From Streptomyces hiroshimensis (GTDB lineage Bacteria > Actinomycetota > Actinomycetes > Streptomycetales > Streptomycetaceae), in NCBI RefSeq assembly GCF_014650335.1, contig NZ_BMUT01000004.1, positions 248,001 through 312,000 on the forward strand: a stretch of 64,000 bases of DNA, in the 5' to 3' direction. Under the pieces are notes generated by a model. The model was not told the origin of the DNA, ran no database searches, and saw only the letters and a program-made list of their open reading frames with translations. Of this stretch, positions 19,055 through 27,143 are shown one piece after another (within the stretch, counting starts at the first letter, position 1; the number at the start of each line of letters is the position of its first letter). The position numbers were made by a program, and so were the translations under genes.

Positions 19055-19942
19055 ATGACGGAGCCGGAGGTGCGTCCCGTGGCGTCCAGTGTCAATCCCA
19101 CCGTTAGGCGGCGCCGCTTGGGGCAGGAGCTGCGCAAGCTCCGCGAACTCAAGGGCATGACCGCCGAGGAGGTCGCCGAGCGGCTGCTCGTCTCCCAGTC
19201 GAAGATCAGCCGGTTGGAGAACGGCCGCCGCAGCATCAGCCAGCGCGACGTACGCGATCTCTGCGGGGTGTACGGGGTCGAGGACCACCGCATTGTCGAT
19301 TCGCTGATGCAGATGGCCAAGGAGTCGCGCCAGCAAGGCTGGTGGCACGCCTTCGGCGACACTCCCTACAGCGTCTACATCGGCCTGGAGACGGATGCGG
19401 CCTCACTGCGCGTGTACGAGGCATCTCTCGTACCGGGTCTGCTGCAGACGCCCAATTACGCGAGCGCCGTGACCGAGGGCTCCTGGCCGGAGGCGACGAC
19501 GGCGGATATCGAGCGGCGCGTGCAGGTGCGGATGCGGCGGCAGGAGCGGATCACCGATCCGGAGAATCCGCTGCGGCTTTGGGCGGTCATCGACGAGTCG
19601 GCGCTGCGCCGGATCGTGGGCAGCCGGGAGATCATGGCGGAACAGATGCGCCAGCTCGTGCAGTTCAGCCTGGAGCCGCACATCACGGTGCAGGTGCTGC
19701 CGTACGACGTGGGTGCACATCCGGGCATGTACGGAAAGTTCTCCATTCTTGAGTTCAACGACCCGCAGGATGCCAGCACGGTCTATCTGGAGGGGATCAC
19801 CAGTGACCTCTACCTGGAGAAGCCGAACGATGTGCAGACCTACAGCGTGATGTACGAACATTTGCGAATGCAGGCTCTCAACGCGGATCACTCCCGGCAG
19901 TTCATCGACCGGGTCGCGGAGGAGTGGGCGGCGGAGGTCTGA
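19055..19942 (+). CDS. XRE-type regulator with DUF5753 domain (whiJ-like)
   Basis: A 295-residue DNA-binding protein. The ATG at 19055 is chosen for GGAG 8 nt upstream and because conserved sequence begins soon after. Residues about 18-75 form a helix-turn-helix (LRKLRELKGMTAEEVAERLLVSQSKISRLENG), and the rest is the DUF5753 region (GLETDAASLRVYEASLVPGLLQTPNYA, ending near RVAEEWAAEV). This architecture is characteristic of the WhiJ family, where the regulator is paired with a small DUF397 protein that modulates its DNA binding. The pair partner is the small gene at 20215-20418 on the same strand. The target genes are not evident from the sequence. Confidence 0.92.
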   Translation: MTEPEVRPVASSVNPTVRRRRLGQELRKLRELKGMTAEEVAERLLVSQSKISRLENGRRSISQRDVRDLCGVYGVEDHRIVDSLMQMAKESRQQGWWHAFGDTPYSVYIGLETDAASLRVYEASLVPGLLQTPNYASAVTEGSWPEATTADIERRVQVRMRRQERITDPENPLRLWAVIDESALRRIVGSREIMAEQMRQLVQFSLEPHITVQVLPYDVGAHPGMYGKFSILEFNDPQDASTVYLEGITSDLYLEKPNDVQTYSVMYEHLRMQALNADHSRQFIDRVAEEWAAEV

Positions 19943-20214
19943 GCGGAGGTCTGAACGGCGGTCCGCGCGAAGGCCCGAGGGCGGCCCCGTACGCGGCCCG
20001 TCCGGACCATCCGGCCCGTCTCCTGGGCAGCCGCCGCACGGTACACCCTCCCCCCGTCTACAGGGAAGGGCGTTCCTGAATATGCCATCCGGTCGAGTGA
20101 ATGGCCCGTTCATCAGGTGATGTTGGCGCGTAACGTCGGTCGCACCTCGGGAAACCGGCGTAACGACCGGCGTTTCTGATCAAGGCACATACTCACCAAG
20201 GCATGGGAGCAATC

Positions 20215-20418
20215 ATGGCCATCCAGCAGGGAAACACCACGTGGCGCAAGTCCTCGTACTCGCTGGCCAACGGCGACTGCGTGGAGGTCGCTTCCCCTCT
20301 CCCCCAGTCCATCGCGGTCCGTGACTCCAAGGACCCCCAGGGGCCGATTCTCGGTTTCACGCCCGGCGCCTGGTCCTCGTTTGTGACGACCGTTTCCCGT
20401 CGCGCATACGACTTCTGA
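20215..20418 (+). CDS. DUF397 small protein, partner of the XRE-DUF5753 regulator
   Basis: A 67-residue protein. The ATG at 20215 has GGGAG 8 nt upstream; a second in-frame ATG four codons earlier is less likely. The core reads [19 protein letters not shown] then [13 protein letters not shown] sequence ([12 protein letters not shown]), then WSSFV, which are the three conserved blocks of DUF397. Family knowledge from whiJ-type loci is that such proteins bind and antagonise the XRE partner. It lies 272 nt after that partner. A strong hairpin follows at 20468-20508. Confidence 0.93.
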   Translation: MAIQQGNTTWRKSSYSLANGDCVEVASPLPQSIAVRDSKDPQGPILGFTPGAWSSFVTTVSRRAYDF

Positions 20419-20467
20419 TAAGTCCGGCCGATACGACGTCTTCACCACCCCTAGGCAGTTCCGCGCA

Positions 20468-20508
20468 GAACCCCCTCGACTGGTCCGCCGTCCCGGCCGA
20501 GGGGGTTC
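20468..20508 (+). terminator. Terminator-like hairpin after the DUF397 gene
   Basis: A perfect 11-bp stem (GAACCCCCTCG / CGAGGGGGTTC) with a 19-nt loop, 50 nt after the DUF397 stop codon. There is no U-tract, which is common in Streptomyces. It also lies beyond the 3' end of the opposing ADP-ribosylglycohydrolase gene and could serve both strands. Confidence 0.7.
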
Positions 20509-20571
20509 CGCCGTATCCGGAGTCTGCGACGGCACGGCCGCAACCCACGGGTTGTGCGATCGCAACGGCCG

Positions 20572-21681
20572 CTAGCCCAGCGGGTAGCGCTCCGTCCACA
20601 CCGTCGAGGTCACGCCCGGGCCGTGCAGCTGCGCCCCCTGGGTGATCTCCAGGGCGAAGTCGTCGGCGAGTTCGGCGATGGCGGCACGGCCCTCCAGCTC
20701 GGCCAGCAGGTCCGGCGGCAGCGCGGTCTCGCCGTGCAGCGCGCCGAGCAGGTTGCCGCAGACCGAGCCCGTGGAGTCGGAGTCGCCGCTGTGGTTGACG
20801 GCGAGCAGCAGCCCGTGCCGCATGTCCTCGGCGACCAGCGCGCAGTACAGGCCCATCGCCAGGGCCTCTTCGGCCACCCAGCCCTCGCCGAGCGCTTCCA
20901 GCCGCTCGGCGCTCGGCGCCCCCTGGCGTACGGCGTCGAGCGCCTGCCGGACCGCGGCCGTCACCTCCTCGTGGCCGCCCCACTGCGCCAGCAGGTCGAA
21001 CGCCTGCCGCACCGAGGTCTCCAGCGTCCCGCCGCGGACGATGCCGTGCACGATCGCCGCGAAGGCGGCCGCCGCCAGGATGCCCGAGGCGTGGCCGTGG
21101 GTCTGCGCGGCACACTCGGCGGCCAGCCGGAAGACCTCCGCGGGCTCCCGGTCCACCAGCAGCCCGAACGGCGCCGAACGCATCACGGTGCCGCAGCCCT
21201 TGGACCCCGGGTTCTTGGGCGCGGTGAGGGTGCCCATCCGGTCGTCGTCGAGCCCGGACAGGCAGGCGTTGCCGGGGGCCCGCTGCGCGTGGAGCCACGG
21301 CTGGCGGCCCAGCAGTCCCAGGGCCGGGTCGCGCAGGTCCGGCTCCTGATACCGCTGGGTGGCCCGCCAGCGCAGGTACGCCCGGTGCACCTCCTCGGCC
21401 GCGGGCCAGGTGCCGCCGTCGCGCCGCACCTGGGCGCGGATCAGGCCGTCCACGGTGAACAGCGTCATCTGGGTGTCGTCGGTGACGGCGCCGCGCCGCC
21501 CGTAGGCCCGGACGTAGTCGGCTACGCCGGCGGGCCCGTGGTTCCCGCGGATCATGTCGAGCGAGTGGAACTCGATGCCCGCGCCGAGGGCGTCGCCGAT
21601 CGCCCCGCCGAGCAGGCAGCCGCGGACGCGGGCGCGGAAGTCCTGCTGCTGCGCCCGGCTCCACAGTGCGGTGGTGGTCAT
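20572..21681 (-). CDS. ADP-ribosylglycohydrolase family protein
   Basis: A 369-residue all-helical hydrolase of the DraG/ARH type, which removes ADP-ribose from modified proteins or related substrates using two metal ions. Visible signatures are RVRGCLLGGAIGDALGAGIEF near the N-terminus, the metal-binding TDDTQMTLFT at about 60-70, and SGDSDSTGSVCGNLLGALHG at about 300-320. The start at the ATG at 21681 follows GGGGCGGGG on the minus strand. It follows the membrane protein gene at 21738 by only 56 nt, so they may share a transcript. The leader between them is a 10-nt tandem repeat. The substrate cannot be read from the sequence. Confidence 0.92.
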   Translation of the reverse strand: MTTTALWSRAQQQDFRARVRGCLLGGAIGDALGAGIEFHSLDMIRGNHGPAGVADYVRAYGRRGAVTDDTQMTLFTVDGLIRAQVRRDGGTWPAAEEVHRAYLRWRATQRYQEPDLRDPALGLLGRQPWLHAQRAPGNACLSGLDDDRMGTLTAPKNPGSKGCGTVMRSAPFGLLVDREPAEVFRLAAECAAQTHGHASGILAAAAFAAIVHGIVRGGTLETSVRQAFDLLAQWGGHEEVTAAVRQALDAVRQGAPSAERLEALGEGWVAEEALAMGLYCALVAEDMRHGLLLAVNHSGDSDSTGSVCGNLLGALHGETALPPDLLAELEGRAAIAELADDFALEITQGAQLHGPGVTSTVWTERYPLG

Positions 21682-21700
21682 GGTGCCCCGCCCCTTCGTG

Positions 21701-21740
21701 CCTGTTCCTGCCTGTTCTTGCCTGTTCCTGCCTGTCCTCA
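21701..21740 (-). repeat. 10-nt tandem repeat (CCTGTTCCTG) x4
   Basis: Three exact or one-mismatch units and a degenerate fourth. The array overlaps the stop codon of the upstream gene and precedes the ADP-ribosylglycohydrolase start. It is a likely slippage site that could vary the intergenic spacing. Confidence 0.75.
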
Positions 21741-22982
21741 GCCCTTGAGCGGGCGGACGGTCTTCATGATCTCGTCGATCCGGGACTCCGGCAGCGCGCC
21801 GGAGACGCCCTGGTCGGCGTACATGATCCAGCTGCTGAAGCTGCCGTCGGGGAGCTTGGTGACGATGCTCTTGACGATGGCCGTGGGCGGCACGCACGGG
21901 CTGGGGCGGTTGAGGACCTTGACCTTGGCGGTGGCGGTCCAGCCGTCGATGCCGTTCTGCTTCCAGGGCTTGGCTTCGCTGACCTCGATCTTGGGCTTGT
22001 TGCCGAGACCGCCGTACGCGTAGACGCCCCAGTTGCCCGCCCAGTTGCGGGCGTTCTCCTGGATGCTCAGGGAGGAATCGCCGCTCGCCGTGCCGACGGT
22101 GGCGAGCTGGCCCTTGCCCGCCTCGCCGACGGCGTTGGGGTTGGCGGACGAGGAGCAGCCGCCCTCGCTGAAGTTGGCGGTGTCGCGCATCGTGATCTGC
22201 GGCTTACCGGAGGCGTCCGCGTACGCGATCATCGTGTCCTGGGGGAAGATCTTCCACTTCTCCCCCGTGCCGGGCACGTCGTACTGGAGCTTGTACTTCT
22301 TGCTGGTCTGCGTCTGCCACCCGGCGGGCGCGGCCTGCGGGCCGTCCGACGGGGCCGGGTTGTCGGCACCGCCCGGGGCGGGCTGCTGCTGATTGCCCGC
22401 GGCCGGGGCGCCGGAGGCCTGCGGCGTGCCGCCTGCCTTGGCGTCCTTCTTGTCGTCGCCGCCCTTGAGGAAGAAGAACGCGCCGCCGCCGATGACGGCG
22501 AGCGCCACGACGCCGCCGACGACGGCGAGCAGGGTCTTGTTGTTCCGGCCACCGCCGCCACCGCCACCGCCGTTCGGCGGGGCGGGCGCGGGGGCCGGAG
22601 CCGGGGCGGGGGCCGTCCAGCCGCCCGGCGGCGGGGGCGGGGGCGGCACGGAGGCGCCGCCGACCGGCTGCGGGTGCCCCTGCGGGTGCTGCGGCTGGAC
22701 GGCGGGCTGGGCGAAGACGGTCGGCTGCGCGTGCGCGCCGCCGCCCTGCGGCGGGGCGGGGGGCGGCTGGACCGCGGGCTGCGCGAAGGCGGTGGGCGCC
22801 GCGTGGACCCCGCCGGGCGGCGGGGCGACGGCAGGCTGATCGACGGCAGTGGCCTCCGGCCCACCCCACGCCCCGCCCTGCGGTGCGCCCTGCGGTGCGC
22901 CCTGCGGTGTGCCCTGCGGAGGCTGCGACGGATGCGGCTGCGGCGGCTGGTGGGGCTGCTGGGGATTCTGAGGCCAAGACAT
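21738..22982 (-). CDS. Single-pass membrane protein with Pro/Gln-rich cytoplasmic region and extracellular domain
   Basis: A 414-residue protein starting at the ATG at 22982. Residues 1-165 are low complexity, with repeats such as PQGAPQGAPQGG and FAQPAVQP, and poly-Pro and poly-Gly runs. One TM segment (LLAVVGGVVALAVIGGGAFFFLKG) lies at about 168-191. The C-terminal region (about 245-414) is a secreted domain with YDVPGTGEKWKIF and FSEGGCSSSANPN and ends at KTVRPLKG. Such proteins are widespread in Streptomyces with no assigned function. The ribosome binding site is weak. A perfect 17-bp inverted repeat starts 25 nt upstream of the start codon and would sit in the leader or promoter. Confidence 0.85.
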   Translation of the reverse strand: MSWPQNPQQPHQPPQPHPSQPPQGTPQGAPQGAPQGGAWGGPEATAVDQPAVAPPPGGVHAAPTAFAQPAVQPPPAPPQGGGAHAQPTVFAQPAVQPQHPQGHPQPVGGASVPPPPPPPGGWTAPAPAPAPAPAPPNGGGGGGGGRNNKTLLAVVGGVVALAVIGGGAFFFLKGGDDKKDAKAGGTPQASGAPAAGNQQQPAPGGADNPAPSDGPQAAPAGWQTQTSKKYKLQYDVPGTGEKWKIFPQDTMIAYADASGKPQITMRDTANFSEGGCSSSANPNAVGEAGKGQLATVGTASGDSSLSIQENARNWAGNWGVYAYGGLGNKPKIEVSEAKPWKQNGIDGWTATAKVKVLNRPSPCVPPTAIVKSIVTKLPDGSFSSWIMYADQGVSGALPESRIDEIMKTVRPLKG

Positions 22983-23006
22983 GCGGGCCACCCTAGACGG
23001 CCGTCG

Positions 23007-23044
23007 GTTGCCGTCTTGTCGAGGCATCTCGACAAGACGGCAAC
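23007..23044. promoter_or_regulatory. Perfect 17-bp inverted repeat with 4-nt loop
   Basis: Left arm GTTGCCGTCTTGTCGAG at 23007-23023, loop GCAT, and right arm an exact reverse complement at 23028-23044. It starts 25 nt upstream of the start codon at 22982, on the template of that gene's leader. There is no U-tract, so operator or 5'-leader structure is more likely than a terminator. Confidence 0.7.
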
Positions 23045-23089
23045 ATCTGTGACGCGCTGGTGGCCAACAAGCCCGGAACCACGGCCCGG

Positions 23090-23175
23090 GGCGCAGCCCC
23101 ACCCACCCCACCCGGGGGTCCGGGGGCGCAGCCCCGGGAAACTGGGGGCACCTCCCAGCGGTAGCTGGGGGAGAA
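23090..23175. repeat. GC-rich hairpin element of the kind found repeatedly between Streptomyces genes
   Basis: It contains GGGGGCGCAGCCCC followed by a CCCAGC-GGTA-GCTGGG stem-loop (23154-23169). The sequence style is familiar from dispersed intergenic repeats of Streptomyces, recalled and not searched. It lies about 110 nt past the fbiC stop codon and may end that transcript. Confidence 0.5.
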
Positions 23176-23286
23176 AGGGTGGGACCGGGGCCAATCCCCC
23201 GCCGCGACGGCGAGCGGCCACGACGGTGCGGGTCCGGCGGAATCCGCGACAACCGCACCGCACCCCGGGCCGACGAAAAGCGACGG

Positions 23287-25881
23287 CTAGTCGCCCAGCA
23301 CCGGCAGCAACTCCGGCAGGTGCCCGTCCGAAGCCATCGCGGCAGCCACCCGCTCCGCCGGCACCTCCCCGTACAGCGTCGTCCGCGCCCGGGCCGGCCG
23401 CCCCGCCGCCTCCGCGATCGCGATGAGATCGCGGACCGACCGGTACGAGCCGTACGAGGATCCCGCCATCCGGGAGATGGTCTCCTCCATCAGCGTCCCG
23501 CCCAGATCGTTCGCCCCGGACCGGAGCATCTCCGCCGCCCCCTCCGCGCCGAGTTTGACCCAGCTCGTCTGGATGTTGGTGATGTGCGGGTGGAGCAGCA
23601 GCCGGGCCATGGCCGTGACCGCCCGGTTGTCCCGCATGGTCGGGCCGGGGCGCGAGATGCCCGCCAGGTACACGGGCGCGTTCGTGTGGATGAAGGGAAG
23701 CGTCACGAACTCGGTGAACCCGCCCGTCTCCTGCTGGATCTCGACGAGGCGGCGGAAGTGCCCGAGCCAGTGCCGCGGCTGGTCCACGTGCCCGTACATC
23801 ATCGTGGAGGAGGAGCGGATCCCGAGCTCGTGCGCCGTGCGTACGACCTCGATCCACGTCGCGGCGGGCAGCTTGCCCTTGGTGAGGACCCAGCGGACCT
23901 CGTCGTCCAGGATCTCCGCCGCCGTCCCCGGAATGGTGTCCAGCCCGGCCTCCTTCGCCGCGGCCAGCCACTCCCGTACGGACATGCCCGTACGCGTCGC
24001 ACCGTTGACGATCTCCATCGGCGAGAAGGCGTGCACGTGCATGCCCGGCACGCGCTCCTTCACCGCCCGCGCGATGTCGAAGTAGGCGGTGCCCGGCAGG
24101 TCGGGGTGGATGCCGCCCTGCATGCAGACCTCGACCGCGCCGACGTCCCACGCCTGGGCGGCGCGGTCGGCGACCTGGTCCAGGGAGAGGGTGTACGCGT
24201 CGGCGTCGGTGCGCCGCTGGGCGAAGGCGCAGAAGCGGCAGCCGGTGTAGCAGACGTTGGTGAAGTTGATGTTCCGCGTGACGATGTAGGTGACGTCGTC
24301 GCCGACGACGTCCCGGCGCAGGTCGTCGGCGATGCGGCACACGGCGTCGAGCGCGGGCCCGTCGGCGTGCAGCAGGGCGAGGGCCTGGGGGTCGGTGAGC
24401 CGGGTGGGGTCGTCGGCGGCCTGCCGCAGCGCCTCGCGCACGTCCGCGTCGATCCGCTCGGGCGCCATGCCGGGCGCCGCGGCCTCGCGCAGCGCCTCCC
24501 AGTCCCCGTAGACCTCGTCGAAGTCGTCGCGCCGGTCGGCGGTGCGGCCCTCGGTGTCGATCGCGCGGTGCAGCTCCGTACGGCCGGAGGGGACGAAGAC
24601 GTCCTCGGGCTCCTGCCAGGGCAGGCCCTTGACCTCGGCGTGCTCGTTCGCCAACCCGGTCTCCGGGTCGGCCAGGGCGCGTACGTGCGGCAGTACGCGC
24701 GGGTCCAGCCAGGGCTCGCCGCGCTGCACGAACTCGGGGTAGACGGCGAGGCGTTCCCGCAGCCGGAAGCCGGCGGCGGCGGACCGCTCGGCCAGCTCGT
24801 CGATCTGCGGCCAGGGGCGCTCGGGGTTGACGTGGTCCGGGGTGACCGGGGAGACGCCGCCCCAGTCGTCGATGCCGGCGCCGATGAGCCGCTCGTACTC
24901 GCCCGCCACGAGGTTGGGCGGCGCCTGGAGACAGCCGGACGGGCCCATGATGTGCCGGGCGACGGCGACGGTGGCGACCAGGTCGTCCAGCTCGGCGTCG
25001 GGCATGCCGCGCATCGCCGTGTCCGGCTTGGCGCGGAAGTTCTGCATGATCAGTTCCTGGATGCCGTGGTACGCACGGGAGATGCGGCGCAGCGCGAACA
25101 GCGACTCGGCGCGCTCCTCGTAGTTCTCGCCGATCCCGATCAGCAGGCCGCTGGTGAACGGCACGGAGCTGCGCCCGGCGTCCTCCAGGACGCGCAGCCG
25201 GACGGCGGGCTCCTTGTCCGGGGAGCCGTAGTGCGGGCCGCCCGGCTCGCTCCACAGCCGCTCGGCCGTGGTCTCCAGCATCATGCCCATCGAGGCGGAG
25301 ACCGGCTTCAGCCGCTGGAAGTCCGTCCAGCTCATCGCGCCCGGGTTGAGGTGGGGCAGGAGGCCGGTCTCCTCCAGGATGCGGATGGAGATGGCGCGGA
25401 CGTAGGCGATGGTGTCGTCGTAGCCCGCCGCCTCCAGCCACTCGCGGGCCTCGGGCCAGCGGTCCTCGGGGCGGTCGCCGAGGGTGATGAGGGCTTCCTT
25501 GCAGCCGAGTTCGGCGCCGCGGCGGGCGATGGCCAGGACCTCGTCGGGGGACATGAACATGCCGTGGCCCGCGCGGCGCAGCTTGCCGGGGACGGTGGCG
25601 AAGGTGCAGTAGTGGCACTTGTCCCGGCAGAGGCGGGTGAGGGGGATGAAGACGCTCTTCGAGTACGTGATGACGCCGGGGCGCCCGGCGGCCTCCAGCC
25701 CCGCGTCCCGCACCCGGGCCGCGGACGCGCACAGGTCGTCGAGGTCCGCGCCGCGGGCCTGGAGGAGCACGGCGGCCTCGGCGACGTCCAGGGCCACACC
25801 GTCCCGGGCTCGTTTGAGGGCGCGCCGCATGGCGTTGGCGGTCGGTGCGGATCCCTGCGGGGGCGGCGGGGTGGAAGTCAT
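23287..25881 (-). CDS. fbiC: FO synthase (bifunctional CofG-CofH), coenzyme F420 biosynthesis
   Basis: An 864-residue protein with two radical-SAM domains. The N-terminal CofG half has C-x3-C-x2-C at residues 85-92 (CRDKCHYC), and the C-terminal CofH half has CYTGCRFC at about 543-550. Together they condense tyrosine with 5-amino-6-ribitylamino-uracil to make FO, the deazaflavin chromophore of F420. A fused FbiC of this length is the usual actinobacterial form, while archaea use separate CofG and CofH. The ATG at 25881 precedes the conserved region; its ribosome binding site is weak. Upstream on the same strand is an LLM-type oxidoreductase likely to use F420, and three more candidate flavin or F420 enzymes occur in this window. 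Confidence 0.96.
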   Translation of the reverse strand: MTSTPPPPQGSAPTANAMRRALKRARDGVALDVAEAAVLLQARGADLDDLCASAARVRDAGLEAAGRPGVITYSKSVFIPLTRLCRDKCHYCTFATVPGKLRRAGHGMFMSPDEVLAIARRGAELGCKEALITLGDRPEDRWPEAREWLEAAGYDDTIAYVRAISIRILEETGLLPHLNPGAMSWTDFQRLKPVSASMGMMLETTAERLWSEPGGPHYGSPDKEPAVRLRVLEDAGRSSVPFTSGLLIGIGENYEERAESLFALRRISRAYHGIQELIMQNFRAKPDTAMRGMPDAELDDLVATVAVARHIMGPSGCLQAPPNLVAGEYERLIGAGIDDWGGVSPVTPDHVNPERPWPQIDELAERSAAAGFRLRERLAVYPEFVQRGEPWLDPRVLPHVRALADPETGLANEHAEVKGLPWQEPEDVFVPSGRTELHRAIDTEGRTADRRDDFDEVYGDWEALREAAAPGMAPERIDADVREALRQAADDPTRLTDPQALALLHADGPALDAVCRIADDLRRDVVGDDVTYIVTRNINFTNVCYTGCRFCAFAQRRTDADAYTLSLDQVADRAAQAWDVGAVEVCMQGGIHPDLPGTAYFDIARAVKERVPGMHVHAFSPMEIVNGATRTGMSVREWLAAAKEAGLDTIPGTAAEILDDEVRWVLTKGKLPAATWIEVVRTAHELGIRSSSTMMYGHVDQPRHWLGHFRRLVEIQQETGGFTEFVTLPFIHTNAPVYLAGISRPGPTMRDNRAVTAMARLLLHPHITNIQTSWVKLGAEGAAEMLRSGANDLGGTLMEETISRMAGSSYGSYRSVRDLIAIAEAAGRPARARTTLYGEVPAERVAAAMASDGHLPELLPVLGD

Positions 25882-26049
25882 TGTCCGAGCATACGAGCGG
25901 GTGACGGTCCGTCCGGTGGAGGCCGGGCAGTGACTCGTGTGCGGCTCGTCACGCCAGCCGGAGGAGGCCTCCGTATGCCTGGTACGGGTCTCCATGCCTG
26001 GTACGCGTCTCCGCCGCCTGCGGCGTGCCGCGGCTACGGCGTGCCGCGG

Positions 26050-26910
26050 CTACAGAAACTCGGCGTGGGCGTCCAGCGCCCGCAGGATCTCCGCCTCCCC
26101 CGCCGACGGCAGCCCCACCACGACCTCGCCGAGCCCCAGGTCGGCGAAGTGTGCGAGCTTCCCGGCCGACGGGTGCACCGCGTACGGGACGACCTGTGGC
26201 TCACCCGGCCGCCCGGCCTCCTGCCAGGCCCGCTGCAGCTGCGGAACGGTCTCCTTGAGGCCGCTGCCGCCGACGGGCATCCAGCCGTCCGCGTACTCCG
26301 CGATGTGCGCGAACAGCTTCGGCCCGGCGGCTCCCCCGATCAGGGTGCGCGGCCCGATCAGCGGCGGCACGTCCGCGCCGCGCTGCCGCGGCGTCCGCAG
26401 CGGCTTGGGGTGCGCGAAGCTGGCGCTGACGGCGCCGAACTCGCCGCGGTAGCCGGTCGGTTCCTCGGCCCACAGCGCCCGCATCATGGCCATCCGGTCA
26501 CGCACCAGATCGCGCCGGGTCTTCCACTCGACGCCGTGGTCGACGGCCTCCTCCACGTTCCAGCCGAAGCCGATGCCCAGCGTCAGGCGGCCGCCGCTGA
26601 GGACGTCGAGCGTCGCGATCTGCTTGGCGAGCGCGATCGGGTCCTGCTGGGCGATCAGCAGGACGCCCGTGCCGAGCTCGATCCGCTCGGTGACCGCGGC
26701 GGCCTGAGCGAGCACCACGAGCGGGTCCAGGGACCGGCCGTACTCGCGCGGCAGCGGGTCGCCCATGGGCGCCGGCGTCTCCCGGCTGACCGGGATGTGC
26801 GTGTGCTGCGGGACGTACAGCCCGTCGAAGCCCCGCTGCTCCAGCTCACTCGCGAGCCGGACCGGGCTGATCGTCTCGTCAGTGAGGAAGACCGTGGTCG
26901 AGATCCGCAC
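26050..26910 (-). CDS. LLM-class oxidoreductase, probably F420-dependent
   Basis: A 286-residue protein starting at the GTG at 26910, which has AAGGAGGT at 8-nt spacing, one of the best ribosome binding sites in the window. The luciferase-like (beta/alpha)8 barrel is shown by LEQRGFDGLYVPQHTHIP near the N-terminus, ERIELGTGVLLIAQQDPIALAKQIATLDVLSGGRLTLG-type sequence in the middle (GIGFGWNVEEAVDHG), and AEYADGWMPVGG. Members use F420 or FMN to reduce or oxidise varied substrates. The close position to fbiC favours F420 but does not prove it. It diverges from the metallohydrolase gene across a region with operator-like repeats. Confidence 0.9.
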   Translation of the reverse strand: MRISTTVFLTDETISPVRLASELEQRGFDGLYVPQHTHIPVSRETPAPMGDPLPREYGRSLDPLVVLAQAAAVTERIELGTGVLLIAQQDPIALAKQIATLDVLSGGRLTLGIGFGWNVEEAVDHGVEWKTRRDLVRDRMAMMRALWAEEPTGYRGEFGAVSASFAHPKPLRTPRQRGADVPPLIGPRTLIGGAAGPKLFAHIAEYADGWMPVGGSGLKETVPQLQRAWQEAGRPGEPQVVPYAVHPSAGKLAHFADLGLGEVVVGLPSAGEAEILRALDAHAEFL

Positions 26911-27025
26911 GGGCCGGCACCTCCTTGCGTCCTCGTGCGCGTGCTGCGTGCGCGTCCTACGTGGAATGGGGCTCACCGTAAGCCCAAACGGGCTCCGGGG
27001 GCCCTCGGCGGGGCGGTACCGCCAT

Positions 27026-27054
27026 GCGAATGTCGCAATACGAATGTCGCAATC
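27026..27054. promoter_or_regulatory. Direct repeat of GAATGTCGCAAT, candidate operator
   Basis: Two exact 12-nt copies at 27028-27039 and 27042-27053, offset by 14 nt. The first is also part of the dyad TGCGA-ATG-TCGCA. It lies in the divergent gap between the LLM oxidoreductase (start 26910, minus) and the metallohydrolase (start 27144, plus), about 90-115 nt from each. Confidence 0.6.
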
Positions 27055-27143
27055 GCGGGGCTTCCTGTACCCCTGCACGCCATCGGGGCGTACAACAGTG
27101 CCCCCAGTACCCCCGAAGGACCCCTCTTCCGCGGGAGGACACC

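Larger units (their letters stand above)
22983..23286. other. 304-nt intergenic region with palindrome and hairpin-forming repeat
   Basis: It lies between the 3' end of fbiC and the start of the membrane protein gene, both on the minus strand. It holds the 17-bp palindrome at 23007-23044 and a GC-rich block at 23090-23175 with GGGGGCGCAGCCCC and CCCAGC-GGTA-GCTGGG hairpins. No gene is supported here. Confidence 0.6.

Noticed and set aside
23007..23044. Rho-independent terminator
   Set aside because: No U-tract, and it lies just upstream of a start codon instead of after a stop codon.
22229..25732. Long minus-strand frame parallel to fbiC
   Set aside because: It is in another frame of the same strand, and fbiC shows both radical-SAM motifs.
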